From Coriobacteriia bacterium (lineage in GTDB: Bacteria; Actinomycetota; Coriobacteriia; WRKU01; JAENWW01): DNA of 64,000 nucleotides. The position numbers were made by a program, and so were the translations under genes. The notes below the pieces were generated by a model. That model ran no database searches. It was not told where the DNA came from and worked only from the letters and a program-made list of their open reading frames with translations. This document shows, piece after piece, positions 43,566 through 53,599 of the stretch. Numbering within the stretch: position 1 is the stretch's first letter; every line of letters starts with the position of its first letter. The stretch lies in the NCBI GenBank assembly GCA_016649875.1, contig JAENWW010000001.1, positions 62,001-126,000 of the forward strand. The letters are read 5' to 3'.

Positions 43566-44489
43566 CTATACCGATGCCGCGTCCTTTTTGCCGTACTTCT
43601 TCCGAAGCGCGACATACTTGGGCTCGGTCTCTTTCCACATGGCATACAGAGGAGCCGCGACGCCGATCGATGAATAAGCCCCGATGAACAGGCCTATCGT
43701 GAGCGCAATCGCAAAACCGTTGAGCACCTCGACGTTCATAAAGAGCATGACGAGAACGGGAAGTAACGAGGTGACCGTCGTGTTGATCGAGCGGGCGAAC
43801 ACTTCGTTGATCGAAAGGTTCGCCATTCCCATAAACGACATCTTTTGCAAATTGTCGGTGTTTTCCTTGATTCTTCCGAAGATGACGACGGTGTCGTACA
43901 GGGAATAACCAAGTATCGTGAGCAGCGCCGCGATGGTCGAAGTGGAGACCTCCGCGCCTAACAAAGAATAGATGCCGAGCGTGATGAGCACGTCATGGAA
44001 CAGCGCGGCGACAGCCATCAAAGACATCTTATATTCGAATCGTATGCTGATGTAGATTAAAATGGCGATGATCGATATGGCGAGTGCCGTCAATGCGGAA
44101 CTCGTCAGTTTCTTACCCCAACCGGCGCCGATGGTCGAAATAGAAAAATCCTTGACATTCATTCCGAGCTTTTCAGCCGCCGCAGTCGCATAGTTGTTCG
44201 CCGTATCGGGATCGGTCGTCGTGGACCTCACCAAGTAGCCCGATGCGTTCGCCGACCGAGATGTTTGAACGGCGACGTTGCCGAACTTCGCGCCTTCAAA
44301 AGCCGAGCGCACCTCCTCGATGCTCTTTCCCTGTCCGTTGCCAATGGTGATGACGGTGCCGCCTTTGAAGTCGATGCCGAACTGGAGTCCGCGAATCGCA
44401 AGCGATCCGATTGAAATCAGTATGAGAACGATTGAAAAAGTGAAGAAAACTTTTCGAAGTCCCATGAAATCAATATGATACTTAGGCAT
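43566..44489 (-). CDS. secF: Protein translocase subunit SecF
   Basis: Membrane subunit of the Sec translocon accessory complex that drives late export with the proton gradient. Six membrane segments; LAIRGLQFGIDFKGGTVITI in the first periplasmic part and ALLTILGYSLYDTVVIFGRIKEN as the family signature (seen as LGYSLYDTVVIFGRIKEN). The start is ATG 44489 with AAGGGGGCGG upstream, overlapping secD by 8 nt (307 residues). Confidence 0.96.
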   Translation of the reverse strand: MPKYHIDFMGLRKVFFTFSIVLILISIGSLAIRGLQFGIDFKGGTVITIGNGQGKSIEEVRSAFEGAKFGNVAVQTSRSANASGYLVRSTTTDPDTANNYATAAAEKLGMNVKDFSISTIGAGWGKKLTSSALTALAISIIAILIYISIRFEYKMSLMAVAALFHDVLITLGIYSLLGAEVSTSTIAALLTILGYSLYDTVVIFGRIKENTDNLQKMSFMGMANLSINEVFARSINTTVTSLLPVLVMLFMNVEVLNGFAIALTIGLFIGAYSSIGVAAPLYAMWKETEPKYVALRKKYGKKDAASV

Positions 44490-45831
44490 GTGCACCGCCC
44501 CCTTTCTCATCCTTAGCAGGTTTTGACAGTCCCCAGACCTTAGGAGCTTTCGACATGAAGTTCGAAGTAAGAATCAAAATCGGCCGCTTGTAAAGAACCA
44601 TCATGAGAATATCGCAACAAATTCCGATGCCGAGCGTCAAGGCAAAACCTTTGACTGAGCCCGCTGCAAACATGTAGAGCACAACTGCCGAAACGAGCGA
44701 AACCATGTCGGCATCGATTGAAGTCTTCATGCCGTGTAAGGTTCCCGAGTCGGCTGCCGCCTGAATCGATTTACCTATGCGCACTTCTTCTTTATAACGT
44801 TCGTTAATCAAAATCGAGGAGTCCGCCGCCATACCTATGGTAAGGACGACGCCGGCGATACCCGGTAGTGTCAGCGAGAACACGCCCATTTTCGACATTA
44901 TAGCTAAAACACCCATGAACAGCGAAGAGAAGACGACAAGCGCACTCGCCGTAACGACTCCCAGCCCACGGTAATAGCCAATCACGTAGAGACCGACGAG
45001 AATGAGACCGATCATTCCGGCGAGAACGCCCTTATTCAAGGAGTCTTGTCCGAGAGTCGGGCCGACTATGCGCGCTTCGGATTGAGCCAGTGTGACCGGA
45101 AGAGATCCCGAAATCAAAACGGTTCTCAACGACTTGGCTTCGGCAGTGGTGAAACTACCCGATATCTCTGTCTTACCGGTGGTGATGGCGCTTTGCACGG
45201 CAGGCGCGGATTTGACCGTCCCGTCCAGCACGACGGCCACTTGCTTGCCGATGTTTTTGGATGTGTAATCCGCCCACACTTTGGTGCCGTCCGAATCCAT
45301 CGTCAAATCGACGACGATATTTCCTTTGGTGTCTTGACTGACGGTCGAATCCTTGATGGTCCCGCCGTTCAACTTCACGCCGTTGAGCTCGATGGCTTTA
45401 AACGTACCGTCTTTGAGTTTCACATTTTTATCCCCGGCTTGAACAGCCGCCAACGTCGTCGTATCGGTAATCGAGGAAACATCCACGAACTCGAGTTGTC
45501 CCGTCTCGCCGAGAACTTTCAACGCAGCTTGGGGATCGCTGATACCGGGAACTTGGATGAGAAGCGAATCGGCACCCTGTCTTTGGACACTTGCTTCCTT
45601 GACGCCGAGTCCGTCAACGCGATTTCGAATAATCGACTCAGAATTGTCCATCATGTCCGTCGTGAGTGTCTGACCCGCCGAGGGCTGCGCCGTCAAAATG
45701 ACAGACAGTCCACCTTGTATGTCGAGACCCATGGTTATCTTCTTGGCGGGAGGCGAAAAAAGCGCCCACGAACCCGCGACAAGGACAAGAGCGAGAATCA
45801 GCATAATCCAATTCTTTTGCTTCAAATCCAT
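44482..45831 (-). CDS. secD: Protein translocase subunit SecD
   Basis: Partner of SecF in the Sec accessory complex, 449 residues. The N-terminal helix is followed by GLDIQGGLSVILTAQP, an extracytoplasmic domain with EAKSLRTVLISGSLP, and a six-helix membrane domain with LPGIAGVVLTIGMAADSSILINERY, the D-rich family signature. GGAAAGG lies 7-8 nt before the ATG. The gene yajC, often between tgt and secD, is missing here. Confidence 0.96.
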   Translation of the reverse strand: MDLKQKNWIMLILALVLVAGSWALFSPPAKKITMGLDIQGGLSVILTAQPSAGQTLTTDMMDNSESIIRNRVDGLGVKEASVQRQGADSLLIQVPGISDPQAALKVLGETGQLEFVDVSSITDTTTLAAVQAGDKNVKLKDGTFKAIELNGVKLNGGTIKDSTVSQDTKGNIVVDLTMDSDGTKVWADYTSKNIGKQVAVVLDGTVKSAPAVQSAITTGKTEISGSFTTAEAKSLRTVLISGSLPVTLAQSEARIVGPTLGQDSLNKGVLAGMIGLILVGLYVIGYYRGLGVVTASALVVFSSLFMGVLAIMSKMGVFSLTLPGIAGVVLTIGMAADSSILINERYKEEVRIGKSIQAAADSGTLHGMKTSIDADMVSLVSAVVLYMFAAGSVKGFALTLGIGICCDILMMVLYKRPILILTSNFMSKAPKVWGLSKPAKDEKGGGAHA

Positions 45832-45878
45832 TCTTCTACCTTTCCTGTTGCAGCTGAATTACGCGCAATAACTGTCTC

Positions 45879-45884
45879 ATTATA
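45879..45884 (-). promoter_or_regulatory. -10 box for secD-secF
   Basis: Perfect TATAAT in CGGCTATAATGAGA, 47 nt upstream of the secD ATG, in the 91-nt gap after tgt. The flanking CGGnTATAATGAG is shared with the hisS promoter and resembles that upstream of the CpXC gene. The -35 box is weak (TCGACG at 16-18 bp). Confidence 0.55.
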
Positions 45885-45922
45885 GCCGTTTTTGCCAGTT
45901 CGTCGACCTATTTACCTACCAT

Positions 45923-47059
<1,137 letters not shown>

Positions 47060-47102
47060 TTAAAGGGGTTCGAAGGGGCTGTGTCTCTCACTACGTCTTG
47101 CG

Positions 47103-48134
47103 TCAAATGATGAGCATGGCATCCCCGAAGCTCAGCATTCTATAGCGCAACGCAACCGCCTCCTGATAGGCGGACATGATGTTTTCTCTCGTGGAAAAAG
47201 CACTCACCAACATCATCAGAGTCGATTTCGGAACATGAAAGTTGGTGATAAGCCCGTCGACTACGCCGAAGCGATAGCCGGGCAAAATGTAGAGCGATGT
47301 CGGTTCACCGACCGCGACAAGCCGACCGCCTCCGGTTTTATAGGCACTTTCGAGTGCGCGTGTCGCGGTGGTCCCGACGGCGATGACCCGCCCGCCACTT
47401 TGTTTAACTTGCTCGATGATGTCCACGGTTTCTTGCGGAACTTCATAGTATTCGGTATGGATATGATGCTTCAAGGGGTCGTCGACCGATACCGGGCGGA
47501 ATGTTCCGAGCCCGACGTCGAGCCGGACTTTGGCGATGATTATTCCCTTTTTACGTGCGCGTTCCAACAGCTCCTCTGTGAAATGGAGCCCGGCAGTCGG
47601 CGCGGCGGCACTGTGCTCATCACGGGAGAACACCGTTTGATAAAGCTCCGGATCGGCTATCTTTTTAGTGATGTAGGGAGGCAACGGCATCTCCCCGAGT
47701 TTGTGGAACGCATCGTTCACACCGATTTCGCCCGTCGATTCAAAGGCAATCTCCCGCGTGCCCTCATCATCGATTTTTCGGACGGTCCCCTTCAAAATGT
47801 CGCCGAATTCCAAAACCTCCCCCGGGCGGGCTTTTCTCCCCGGCTTCACGAGACATTCCCACACGCCCTCCTCGAGCTCCTTGAGCAAAAGCACTTCAAC
47901 GGCCCCCCCGGTCTGCTCACGTCGACCGTGCAACCGCGCGGGAAGCACGCGCGTCTCATTGACCACAAGGCAGTCTCCCGCTTCGGAATATTCGAGGATA
48001 TCGCAAAATGTCGCGTGAGAAGTTTTTCCGCTTGCGCGATTCAATACGAGCAGCCGACAGGAATCTCGAGGAAACGCCGGCTCCTGAGCGATAAGCTCGG
48101 TGGGCAATGCATAATCGAAATCATCCGTGCGCAC
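47103..48134 (-). CDS. queA: S-adenosylmethionine:tRNA ribosyltransferase-isomerase
   Basis: Builds epoxyqueuosine on preQ1-tRNA using the ribosyl part of SAM. Family features: FDYALPTELIAQEPAFPRDSCRLLVL (seen as FDYALPTELIAQEP), VVNETRVLPARLHG, the APTAGLHFTEELLE loop, and DGLITNFHVPKSTLMMLVSAF near the end. Length is 343 residues. It overlaps the 3' end of queH by 14 nt, so the two are probably coupled. Confidence 0.97.
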   Translation of the reverse strand: MRTDDFDYALPTELIAQEPAFPRDSCRLLVLNRASGKTSHATFCDILEYSEAGDCLVVNETRVLPARLHGRREQTGGAVEVLLLKELEEGVWECLVKPGRKARPGEVLEFGDILKGTVRKIDDEGTREIAFESTGEIGVNDAFHKLGEMPLPPYITKKIADPELYQTVFSRDEHSAAAPTAGLHFTEELLERARKKGIIIAKVRLDVGLGTFRPVSVDDPLKHHIHTEYYEVPQETVDIIEQVKQSGGRVIAVGTTATRALESAYKTGGGRLVAVGEPTSLYILPGYRFGVVDGLITNFHVPKSTLMMLVSAFSTRENIMSAYQEAVALRYRMLSFGDAMLII

Positions 48135-48762
48135 GATCGCGCTCCTTCTTGGTCTGTTTTTTGAGTTTGTTGAGTTTTGCTTGGGCGGCTCGTTCGGCTT
48201 TCAGCATATTTTTTTTGGCGGCAGCCTGTTCGTGCTGCTCCTTTGCCTCGAGTTGCGAATAGTGACACCCACAGTACTTTTGACGATACATGCCGAGTTC
48301 CTTTGAGAGCGTCACACCCTCCGCATACAAGTCGACGAATGTACGATTCAAATAAGATATACCGTTTCTTTGTGCCGCCGCTTCTCCTGCCGCGTGTATT
48401 TCTTCATGATGTTGATAGGGACTGACGGTCAAAGTGGTTGCGAACACATCGGCGCCCGCTTGTGCAGCCCACCTCGCAGTGTGCTCCAGACGTATCTCGT
48501 AGCACGCCTTACAACGATCGAGCCCTCGAGAACTTTTTATGGCATCCTCCCACAAGGCGGGACTATATTCGAGCTCCATGAACTCCACGCCGTGTTCTTC
48601 CGCGTACTCCTCGACATACCTTTTGCGCAGTTCATACTCTTTAAGCGGATGTATGTTCGGGTTGAAGTACAGAATGGTCACGTGTTCGAACTCCTCGAGC
48701 ATTTTTTCGAGAGGTTTGAGCATGCACGGCGCACAGCAAACATGCAAAACGAGATGCGACAT
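48121..48762 (-). CDS. queH: Epoxyqueuosine reductase QueH
   Basis: QueH (DUF208) is the non-cobalamin epoxyqueuosine reductase that finishes queuosine. Its metal and cluster cysteines are all visible: HVCCAPC at residues 8-13, DRCKACYEIRL (near 82-90), and YRQKYCGCHYS (near 159-167). After that come about 45 residues rich in Lys, Ala, Gln and Glu, forming a basic helical tail that is not part of the usual core. Length is 213 residues. It is the first gene of the queuosine operon queH-queA-tgt. Confidence 0.95.
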   Translation of the reverse strand: MSHLVLHVCCAPCMLKPLEKMLEEFEHVTILYFNPNIHPLKEYELRKRYVEEYAEEHGVEFMELEYSPALWEDAIKSSRGLDRCKACYEIRLEHTARWAAQAGADVFATTLTVSPYQHHEEIHAAGEAAAQRNGISYLNRTFVDLYAEGVTLSKELGMYRQKYCGCHYSQLEAKEQHEQAAAKKNMLKAERAAQAKLNKLKKQTKKERDRAHG

Positions 48763-48814
48763 CAGCGATAAACACTTCTTTCTTCCCGTAGACTCGGTCG
48801 ATGCATGGGGAGGA

Positions 48815-49483
48815 TTAGAAAAACATCGACCCTATAGAAAATGCACCGAATACGATAAAAATACAACCGGAGATTCGGCTGATGAGCTTTTGCGGGAGCT
48901 TTTCGCCTACAATTCGGCCGATGAATATGGCAATCGCATCGGCGGCGACCATACCGAACGTCGAGCCGAGGGTAACCGCCCAGAACTGATGTGTACGCGT
49001 CACCTCGACCGCTTTGATACCCACATCGCGCATCCATGCACCGATGCCCGATCCGAACACATGCAGATACGCATTGAGCGCGGCGCTCGGATCGGCGGCG
49101 ATGGCCAGCGTCATCAGTTGCGTCTTGTCGCCAAGCTCGGAGATGAAGAACGCGATGAATATCGCGATAATCGGTCCGTATGCGGACGCTCCCCCTTTTT
49201 CGACATCCTCCTCGTCGACCTTGTCCCCTCGCAGGGTCCATATACCGAACCCGATGAAAAGAACGCCCGACACCCACGGCATGACACCGGAGGGGATGGC
49301 GCTTCCTATCCACTGTCCGAACAGCGCCGTCACGAAGTGCACGGTGAAAGTGGCCGCGGTAATACCGATGAGCACCTGCCACGTCTTGTACTTGGTCGCC
49401 AAAATGAGCGCCAACAATTGGGATTTGTCTCCCAACTCACCGATGAATATCAGCAGAAATGCGGTGAGAGCAATGTATATCAT
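48815..49483 (-). CDS. TMEM165/GDT1 family membrane transporter
   Basis: Six-helix membrane protein of 222 residues with two copies of the family motif ExGD(K/R)(T/S): FIGELGDKSQLLAL near the N-terminus and ISELGDKTQLMTLAIA in the second half. A charged central loop (DKVDEEDVEKGG) joins the two halves. Family members move manganese or calcium, mainly exporting Mn in bacteria (MneA type). No riboswitch (yybP-ykoY) was found upstream. Confidence 0.92.
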   Translation of the reverse strand: MIYIALTAFLLIFIGELGDKSQLLALILATKYKTWQVLIGITAATFTVHFVTALFGQWIGSAIPSGVMPWVSGVLFIGFGIWTLRGDKVDEEDVEKGGASAYGPIIAIFIAFFISELGDKTQLMTLAIAADPSAALNAYLHVFGSGIGAWMRDVGIKAVEVTRTHQFWAVTLGSTFGMVAADAIAIFIGRIVGEKLPQKLISRISGCIFIVFGAFSIGSMFF

Positions 49484-49516
49484 CGTTTCACTACGGCGGT
49501 ATCCATACCTGCGATC

Positions 49517-50374
49517 CTAAAGCTCGAAGCCGAGTTGGGCGGCAGTCGCCTCAATGGTATTTTGCATCAGCATGGCTCGTGTCATTAAGCCGACCCCGCC
49601 TGGAACCGGGGTGATTGCACGCGCGATCGGCTCGACCGCCGAAAAGTCGACGTCGCCGACGAGGCCCTTATCGGTGCGATTGATTCCCACATCGATGACG
49701 ACCGCGCCTTGCTTGACATAGTCGGCATCTATCATTTCGGGACGCCCGATGGCGGCCACGAGAATATCGGCTCGCTTACAGACTTCGGCTAAATCTTTCG
49801 TGCGGGAATGACAAACGGTCACCGTGGCATTGCGCTCGAGTAACATGAGCGCTTGAGGCTTGCCGACTATCGTCGAACGCCCCACCACCACCGCATTTTT
49901 GCCGCTTGGATCGATTCCATACTGATCCAAAAGCCGCATGATTCCCCAGGGAGTGCACGCGCGGGGCGCCTTGATTCCACGCACCAAACGGCCCAAATTT
50001 TCCGGATGAAACCCGTCGACGTCTTTAGCGGGGTTGATTCGCTCGATGACCTGCTCCTCATCGAGATGTGCGGGCAACGGCATTTGCACCAAGATTCCGT
50101 GGATCGAATCATCCGAGTTCAAGGTATCTATGAGCTCATTGAGCTCCTCTTGCGTCGTCGATGCCGGCCTGCGACAGTCGATCGAGCGAATACCGCACTC
50201 GACGCAATCGCGTTCTTTACTTTTTACATAGGTTTGCGACGCGGGGTCATCTCCGACCAACACGACGGCAAGGCCCGGAACAACGCCCGTCTCACATACG
50301 AGTCGCGCCACCGAGACGGCGACTTCCTCTTTCACCAATTTCGCCGTGAGTTTTCCGTCGATAACAATTGCCAT
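49517..50374 (-). CDS. folD: Methylenetetrahydrofolate dehydrogenase/cyclohydrolase
   Basis: Bifunctional FolD that interconverts 5,10-methylene-, methenyl- and 10-formyl-THF. The catalytic [14 protein letters not shown] segment contains the active-site tyrosine and lysine, [13 protein letters not shown] and [18 protein letters not shown] follow, and the NADP site is [16 protein letters not shown]. The C-terminus has [19 protein letters not shown]. Length is 285 residues. AAGGAG lies 6-8 nt before the ATG. Confidence 0.97.
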   Translation of the reverse strand: MAIVIDGKLTAKLVKEEVAVSVARLVCETGVVPGLAVVLVGDDPASQTYVKSKERDCVECGIRSIDCRRPASTTQEELNELIDTLNSDDSIHGILVQMPLPAHLDEEQVIERINPAKDVDGFHPENLGRLVRGIKAPRACTPWGIMRLLDQYGIDPSGKNAVVVGRSTIVGKPQALMLLERNATVTVCHSRTKDLAEVCKRADILVAAIGRPEMIDADYVKQGAVVIDVGINRTDKGLVGDVDFSAVEPIARAITPVPGGVGLMTRAMLMQNTIEATAAQLGFEL

Positions 50375-50431
50375 GACAACTCCTTAAATTTTTCGTGAAT
50401 TTGCTATCAGAAACGGTTACTTACCTATTAA

Positions 50432-50445
50432 ACGAGTATGCTCGT
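50432..50445. promoter_or_regulatory. Inverted repeat between folD and superoxide reductase gene
   Basis: ACGAG-TATG-CTCGT lies in the 141-nt divergent gap between folD and the superoxide-reductase-like gene. The centre contains a TATGCT -10-like hexamer for the plus strand, so a repressor bound here could control that gene. The -35 region is not clear. Confidence 0.35.
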
Positions 50446-50516
50446 ACCTGTAATCAAGTGTAGCATTCTCTCCCTTTTAAGTGCATGTACGAGACGAGAA
50501 ATAAGGAGGAACCATC

Positions 50517-50876
50517 ATGTCAGAACTTCCCATCACCCAGCCGATTCACAGCGTGGATGATCTCACATCAGCCTCGGATTTCGAGCGCAAACACACCCCG
50601 CACATCACCATCGCCACCATCGAGGGACGAACCCACATCACCGTGGAAACCGGGTACTATGGCGAGCACCCCAATGAGCCCGGCCACTTCTTCGACTTCA
50701 TCGATATCTTGCTCAATGAAGTACCCATCGCCCACTTTCGCGGAGCCGCCGGTCTGGTCGAGCCCCAAGTAAGCATCGTTATCGGCGATGAAATCGGTTC
50801 AGAGGTGACCGCGCTTGCAAGTTGCAACCTCCACGGAGTCTGGAAAGCCTCCGAAAAAATCACACCGGAAATTTAG
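50517..50876 (+). CDS. Desulfoferrodoxin-type superoxide reductase domain protein
   Basis: Small protein (119 residues) matching the iron centre domain of superoxide reductase, which reduces superoxide to peroxide in anaerobes. The non-haem iron ligands can be placed: His26 (ERKHTP), His51 and His57 (GEHPNEPGHFFDF), Cys103 and His106 (SCNLHGVWK). There is no N-terminal rubredoxin-like desulforedoxin domain, so it resembles the neelaredoxin type. The fourth histidine of the usual set is not certain; the His29 and His40 positions are candidates. AAGGAGG lies 8 nt before the ATG. It is a single-gene unit ending at the hairpin at 50887. Confidence 0.85.
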   Translation: MSELPITQPIHSVDDLTSASDFERKHTPHITIATIEGRTHITVETGYYGEHPNEPGHFFDFIDILLNEVPIAHFRGAAGLVEPQVSIVIGDEIGSEVTALASCNLHGVWKASEKITPEI

Positions 50877-50886
50877 TCGACAAAAA

Positions 50887-50915
50887 AGAGGAGCGACATA
50901 TCTGTCGCCCCTCTG
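50887..50915 (-). terminator. Terminator of the cold-shock gene
   Basis: AGAGG-A-GCGACA with TGTCGC-C-CCTCT forms an 11-bp stem with a single mismatch and a 4-nt loop. On the minus strand it is followed by TTTTTTG, a classical intrinsic terminator for the cold-shock gene. On the plus strand it lies 10 nt after the superoxide reductase stop and may serve that gene as well. Confidence 0.8.
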
Positions 50916-50973
50916 TCTGTGATACACTCACGCAGGCTTGCTGCTATCCGTGTCTCACACAACGTATTTCGGG

Positions 50974-51177
50974 TTATGCCCGGGTTACGCCGCTGGCTTG
51001 GTTCTTTCCGTTACGTCCAACGGTTATGTCGAACTGTACTGGAGTTCCCTCATCAAGAGTCTTGAAGCCATCCATCTGAATCTCAGAGAAGTGTACGAAG
51101 AGATCTTCGCCGCCCTCTTGCTCGATGAAGCCATAGCCTTTATCCGGGTTGAACCACTTTACTTTACCAATAGCCAT
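50974..51177 (-). CDS. cspA: Cold-shock protein, CspA family
   Basis: RNA-binding OB-fold cold-shock domain protein of 67 residues. Both RNP motifs are visible: KGYGFIEQ (RNP1) and LFVHFSEIQ (RNP2), after the start [16 protein letters not shown]. It ends VTRA. The frame extends upstream to 51219 but ATG 51177 is the family start, with AGGA 8 nt upstream. It has its own promoter at 51293-51321 and a leader of about 110 nt, as is common for cold-shock genes, and its own terminator. Confidence 0.95.
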   Translation of the reverse strand: MAIGKVKWFNPDKGYGFIEQEGGEDLFVHFSEIQMDGFKTLDEGTPVQFDITVGRNGKNQASGVTRA

Positions 51178-51286
51178 ACAAATCCTGCTTCCTGCTCCAA
51201 ACTTTGGAGCCACGTACAACGATAACGCTCACCCTACCGGGGCGGCCTACCGCTAAACAATACAGAAGGCTCTTATTGAGACTTCG
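51178..51286 (-). promoter_or_regulatory. Structured leader of the cold-shock gene
   Basis: The untranslated leader predicted from the promoter holds a perfect GCTCCA-AAGTT-TGGAGC hairpin (51194-51210) directly upstream of the ribosome site, plus a GC-rich part (GGCCGCCCCGG). The length and hairpin suggest temperature- or stability-dependent translation, as known for cspA of other bacteria; this is inference. Confidence 0.45.
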
Positions 51287-51292
51287 GTATTG

Positions 51293-51321
51293 AGTATCAC
51301 ACGTTTGATGTCATTTGTCGA
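51293..51321 (-). promoter_or_regulatory. Promoter of the cold-shock gene
   Basis: Minus strand TCGACA (51316-51321), 17-bp spacer and GATACT (51293-51298), with an extended -10 TGT just before it. This is the best complete sigma70-type promoter in the window. Confidence 0.65.
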
Positions 51322-51341
51322 ATAAAAGTACAAATTACTTT

Positions 51342-52376
51342 TTATTCAAAAGTAATACCGAGATGTTCATACGCCCTTTTTGTTGCCTGCCGACCCTTCG
51401 GCGTACGCATAATCAAGCCCTGTTGCAGGAGGAACGGCTCGTACACGTCTTCGAGGGTGTGGGGTTCCTCACCAGTCGAGCTCGCCAATGTGTTGAGTCC
51501 CACCGGGCGGCCGGAAAACGTCTTTGCCAAAGTTTTCAATATTTTTATGTCCATCCAATCGAGCCCCAACGAATCGATTTCGAAGAAGGTGAGGGCCTCC
51601 GATGCGACATCCCGCGTGATTTTGTCGACATTTTGAACTTGTGCGTAATCTCGAACGCGTTTGAGCAGACGGTTAGCCAAACGCGGTGTCCCCCGTCCGC
51701 GGCGTGCAATCTCATTGGCACCTTCCCGTGTGATATCCACATCCAAAATTCGCGCGCTTCGAACAACGATTGATTCGAGTTCCTCATGGGAATAATAGTC
51801 GAGCCGGAAGACCATGCCGAAGCGATCACGTAGCGGACCGCTCAGCAGCCCCGTTCGAGTCGTAGCTCCGATGAGAGTGAACCGGGGAATATCGAGTGTG
51901 ATGGATCGCGCAGCCGGCCCTTTTCCGATGACGATGTCGAGCTTGAAGTCTTCCATTGCCGGATACAAAATCTCTTCAACTGCCCGGTTGAGCCGATGAA
52001 TTTCGTCGATGAACAAGACGTCGTTAGGTTCGAGGTTGGTCAAAATCGCGGCCAAATCGCCGGACCGTTCGATTGCCGGTCCGCTGGTAGTTCTGATTTT
52101 TACGCCCAATTCGTGCGCTATGACGGCGGAAAGCGTCGTCTTCCCCAGCCCCGGCGGGCCCGCCAACAAAATATGGTCCAACGCTTCATCACGTTCTTTG
52201 GTGGCCTGAATGAGCACTTCGAGGTTTGTCTTCACGCGTGTTTGGCCCAAGTATTCGCTCAACATCTGCGGACGCAACGTGACATCGATGTCTGCGTCGT
52301 CGGTCTTAAGCTCTCGGTCGACCAAACGGATCGGTTCCTCTCGCTTTATGTCGTCGGCTTCCCAGTTCGTGGTCAC
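51342..52376 (-). CDS. ruvB: Holliday junction helicase motor RuvB
   Basis: AAA+ motor that drives branch migration. [19 protein letters not shown] near the N-terminus, Walker [12 protein letters not shown], Walker [10 protein letters not shown], sensor 1 [19 protein letters not shown] and the C-terminal winged-helix DNA-binding domain with [23 protein letters not shown] (first part [13 protein letters not shown]). Length is 344 residues. The start is GTG 52376 with AAGGAG upstream. It follows ruvA by 27 nt. Confidence 0.98.
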   Translation of the reverse strand: MTTNWEADDIKREEPIRLVDRELKTDDADIDVTLRPQMLSEYLGQTRVKTNLEVLIQATKERDEALDHILLAGPPGLGKTTLSAVIAHELGVKIRTTSGPAIERSGDLAAILTNLEPNDVLFIDEIHRLNRAVEEILYPAMEDFKLDIVIGKGPAARSITLDIPRFTLIGATTRTGLLSGPLRDRFGMVFRLDYYSHEELESIVVRSARILDVDITREGANEIARRGRGTPRLANRLLKRVRDYAQVQNVDKITRDVASEALTFFEIDSLGLDWMDIKILKTLAKTFSGRPVGLNTLASSTGEEPHTLEDVYEPFLLQQGLIMRTPKGRQATKRAYEHLGITFE

Positions 52377-52403
52377 GTCTACTCCTTTTGTGAACGCCGG
52401 TGC

Positions 52404-53006
52404 TTATGCGCCCAAACGACGCAGGGCATACGCTATCAACTTCTCGGCACTCATGTCATCTGAAGCTCCGAGAAGCGCCTCACTGATTTCTATTGCGGAA
52501 AAATCCATGGCGAGTAGCGCGGATTGTGCATCGCTCAGTGCGCTTTGTTCCCCGCCGACGGCTCGATTAGATGGCGCCGCAGCCATTCCGAGCGAACCGT
52601 CGAGAGGTGAGAACTTGTCTTTCAAGTCGAGCGCGATACGCTGGGCTGTTTTTTTACCGATTCCGGGAATGCTCGAAATCGTAGCGATATCCTCGAGGAC
52701 AATCGAGCGAACAAGGGTATCAACGCTCAACGTGGAGAGCGCTGAGAGCGCGACTTTCGGCCCGACGCCGGTCACCTCGATTAATTTGAGAAAAACATCG
52801 CGCTCGGATATATCGCTGAAACCATAGAGAGAAATTTCATTCTCTCGAAGTATGAGCTGGGTATGAACTAAAATATCGTCGCCGACGCTTCCGATGAACT
52901 CCAATGAGCGCGCAGACATTGCAACCTTATAGCCGACGCCGCAGACATCGATCAGCAGGTAATCGAGACCCTTATACGTCAGTGAACCCGAAAGAAAGGC
53001 AATCAT
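52404..53006 (-). CDS. ruvA: Holliday junction-binding protein RuvA
   Basis: Tetrameric protein that holds the four-way junction for RuvB. N-terminal OB-fold (MIAFLSGSLTYKGLDYLLID), tandem helix-hairpin-helix segments (LIEVTGVGPKVALSALS and ISSIPGIGKKTAQRIALDL) and the flexible C-terminal RuvB-binding domain ending AYALRRLGA. Length is 200 residues. It follows ruvC by 12 nt. Confidence 0.97.
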   Translation of the reverse strand: MIAFLSGSLTYKGLDYLLIDVCGVGYKVAMSARSLEFIGSVGDDILVHTQLILRENEISLYGFSDISERDVFLKLIEVTGVGPKVALSALSTLSVDTLVRSIVLEDIATISSIPGIGKKTAQRIALDLKDKFSPLDGSLGMAAAPSNRAVGGEQSALSDAQSALLAMDFSAIEISEALLGASDDMSAEKLIAYALRRLGA

Positions 53007-53018
53007 GGCAAAACCCTC

Positions 53019-53492
53019 TCAAAACCCGGCAAGCGTCGCGTGTGTTATGGCAATAGCAAGCGCGTCGGAACAGTGATCCGGCGTCGGAGTGTGATCGAGG
53101 ACGAGGCGCATTTTGACCATATAGGCCACTTGTGCTTTTTCTGCTCGCCCGTTTCCGACGACAGTCTGTTTGATTTGCGCCGGCGAGTACTCCTGAAGTC
53201 CGATTCCCTGTCTCGCCACGGCCAGTATTGCTGCAGCGCGAGCCTCTCCGATTGAAAATGCACTCTTTGCATTGACTCCGAAAAAGATACCTTCGACCGC
53301 GGCCGTCTGCGGTTGATAATGCCGCACGACCTCACTTACTTCGGTGTATATCTTGTCGAGACGAATCGAAATCGGGTCCCTCGGGGACGTCGAGATGTGA
53401 CCGTAGGCGACAGGTTCGAATTCACCTTTGGCTGCGCGAATAACTCCCCACCCGCTATGGGCGAGTCCCGGATCGATTCCCAATACAATCAC
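53019..53492 (-). CDS. ruvC: Holliday junction resolvase RuvC
   Basis: RNase H-fold endonuclease that cuts junctions with RuvAB. Acidic residues are in place: VLGIDPGLAHSGWG (first Asp), AAVEGIFFGVNAKSAFSIG (Glu), SPAQIKQTVVGNGRAEKAQV, and TPDHCSDALAIAITH (last acidic pair). The GTG at 53492 with GAGG 7 nt upstream gives 157 residues; an upstream in-frame start at 53543 would add an unlikely N-terminus. It follows yebC, the usual order. Confidence 0.96.
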   Translation of the reverse strand: MIVLGIDPGLAHSGWGVIRAAKGEFEPVAYGHISTSPRDPISIRLDKIYTEVSEVVRHYQPQTAAVEGIFFGVNAKSAFSIGEARAAAILAVARQGIGLQEYSPAQIKQTVVGNGRAEKAQVAYMVKMRLVLDHTPTPDHCSDALAIAITHATLAGF

Positions 53493-53599
53493 ATGAGCCT
53501 CATTAAAATAGCAAACACCCGACTCGTCGAATAATACGAACATTTGTTCTATATTACCCCATTGAGACGGATGTAGTCAAAATAATCGCAGATGATACG

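Noticed and set aside
48763..48814. preQ1 riboswitch before the queuosine operon
   Set aside because: The 52-nt gap shows no preQ1 aptamer-like C-rich/A-rich pattern; QueH/QueA/Tgt act after preQ1 synthesis anyway.
48539..49588. 349-codon open frame on the plus strand
   Set aside because: Antisense to queH, the GDT1 gene and folD; low complexity, no family features.
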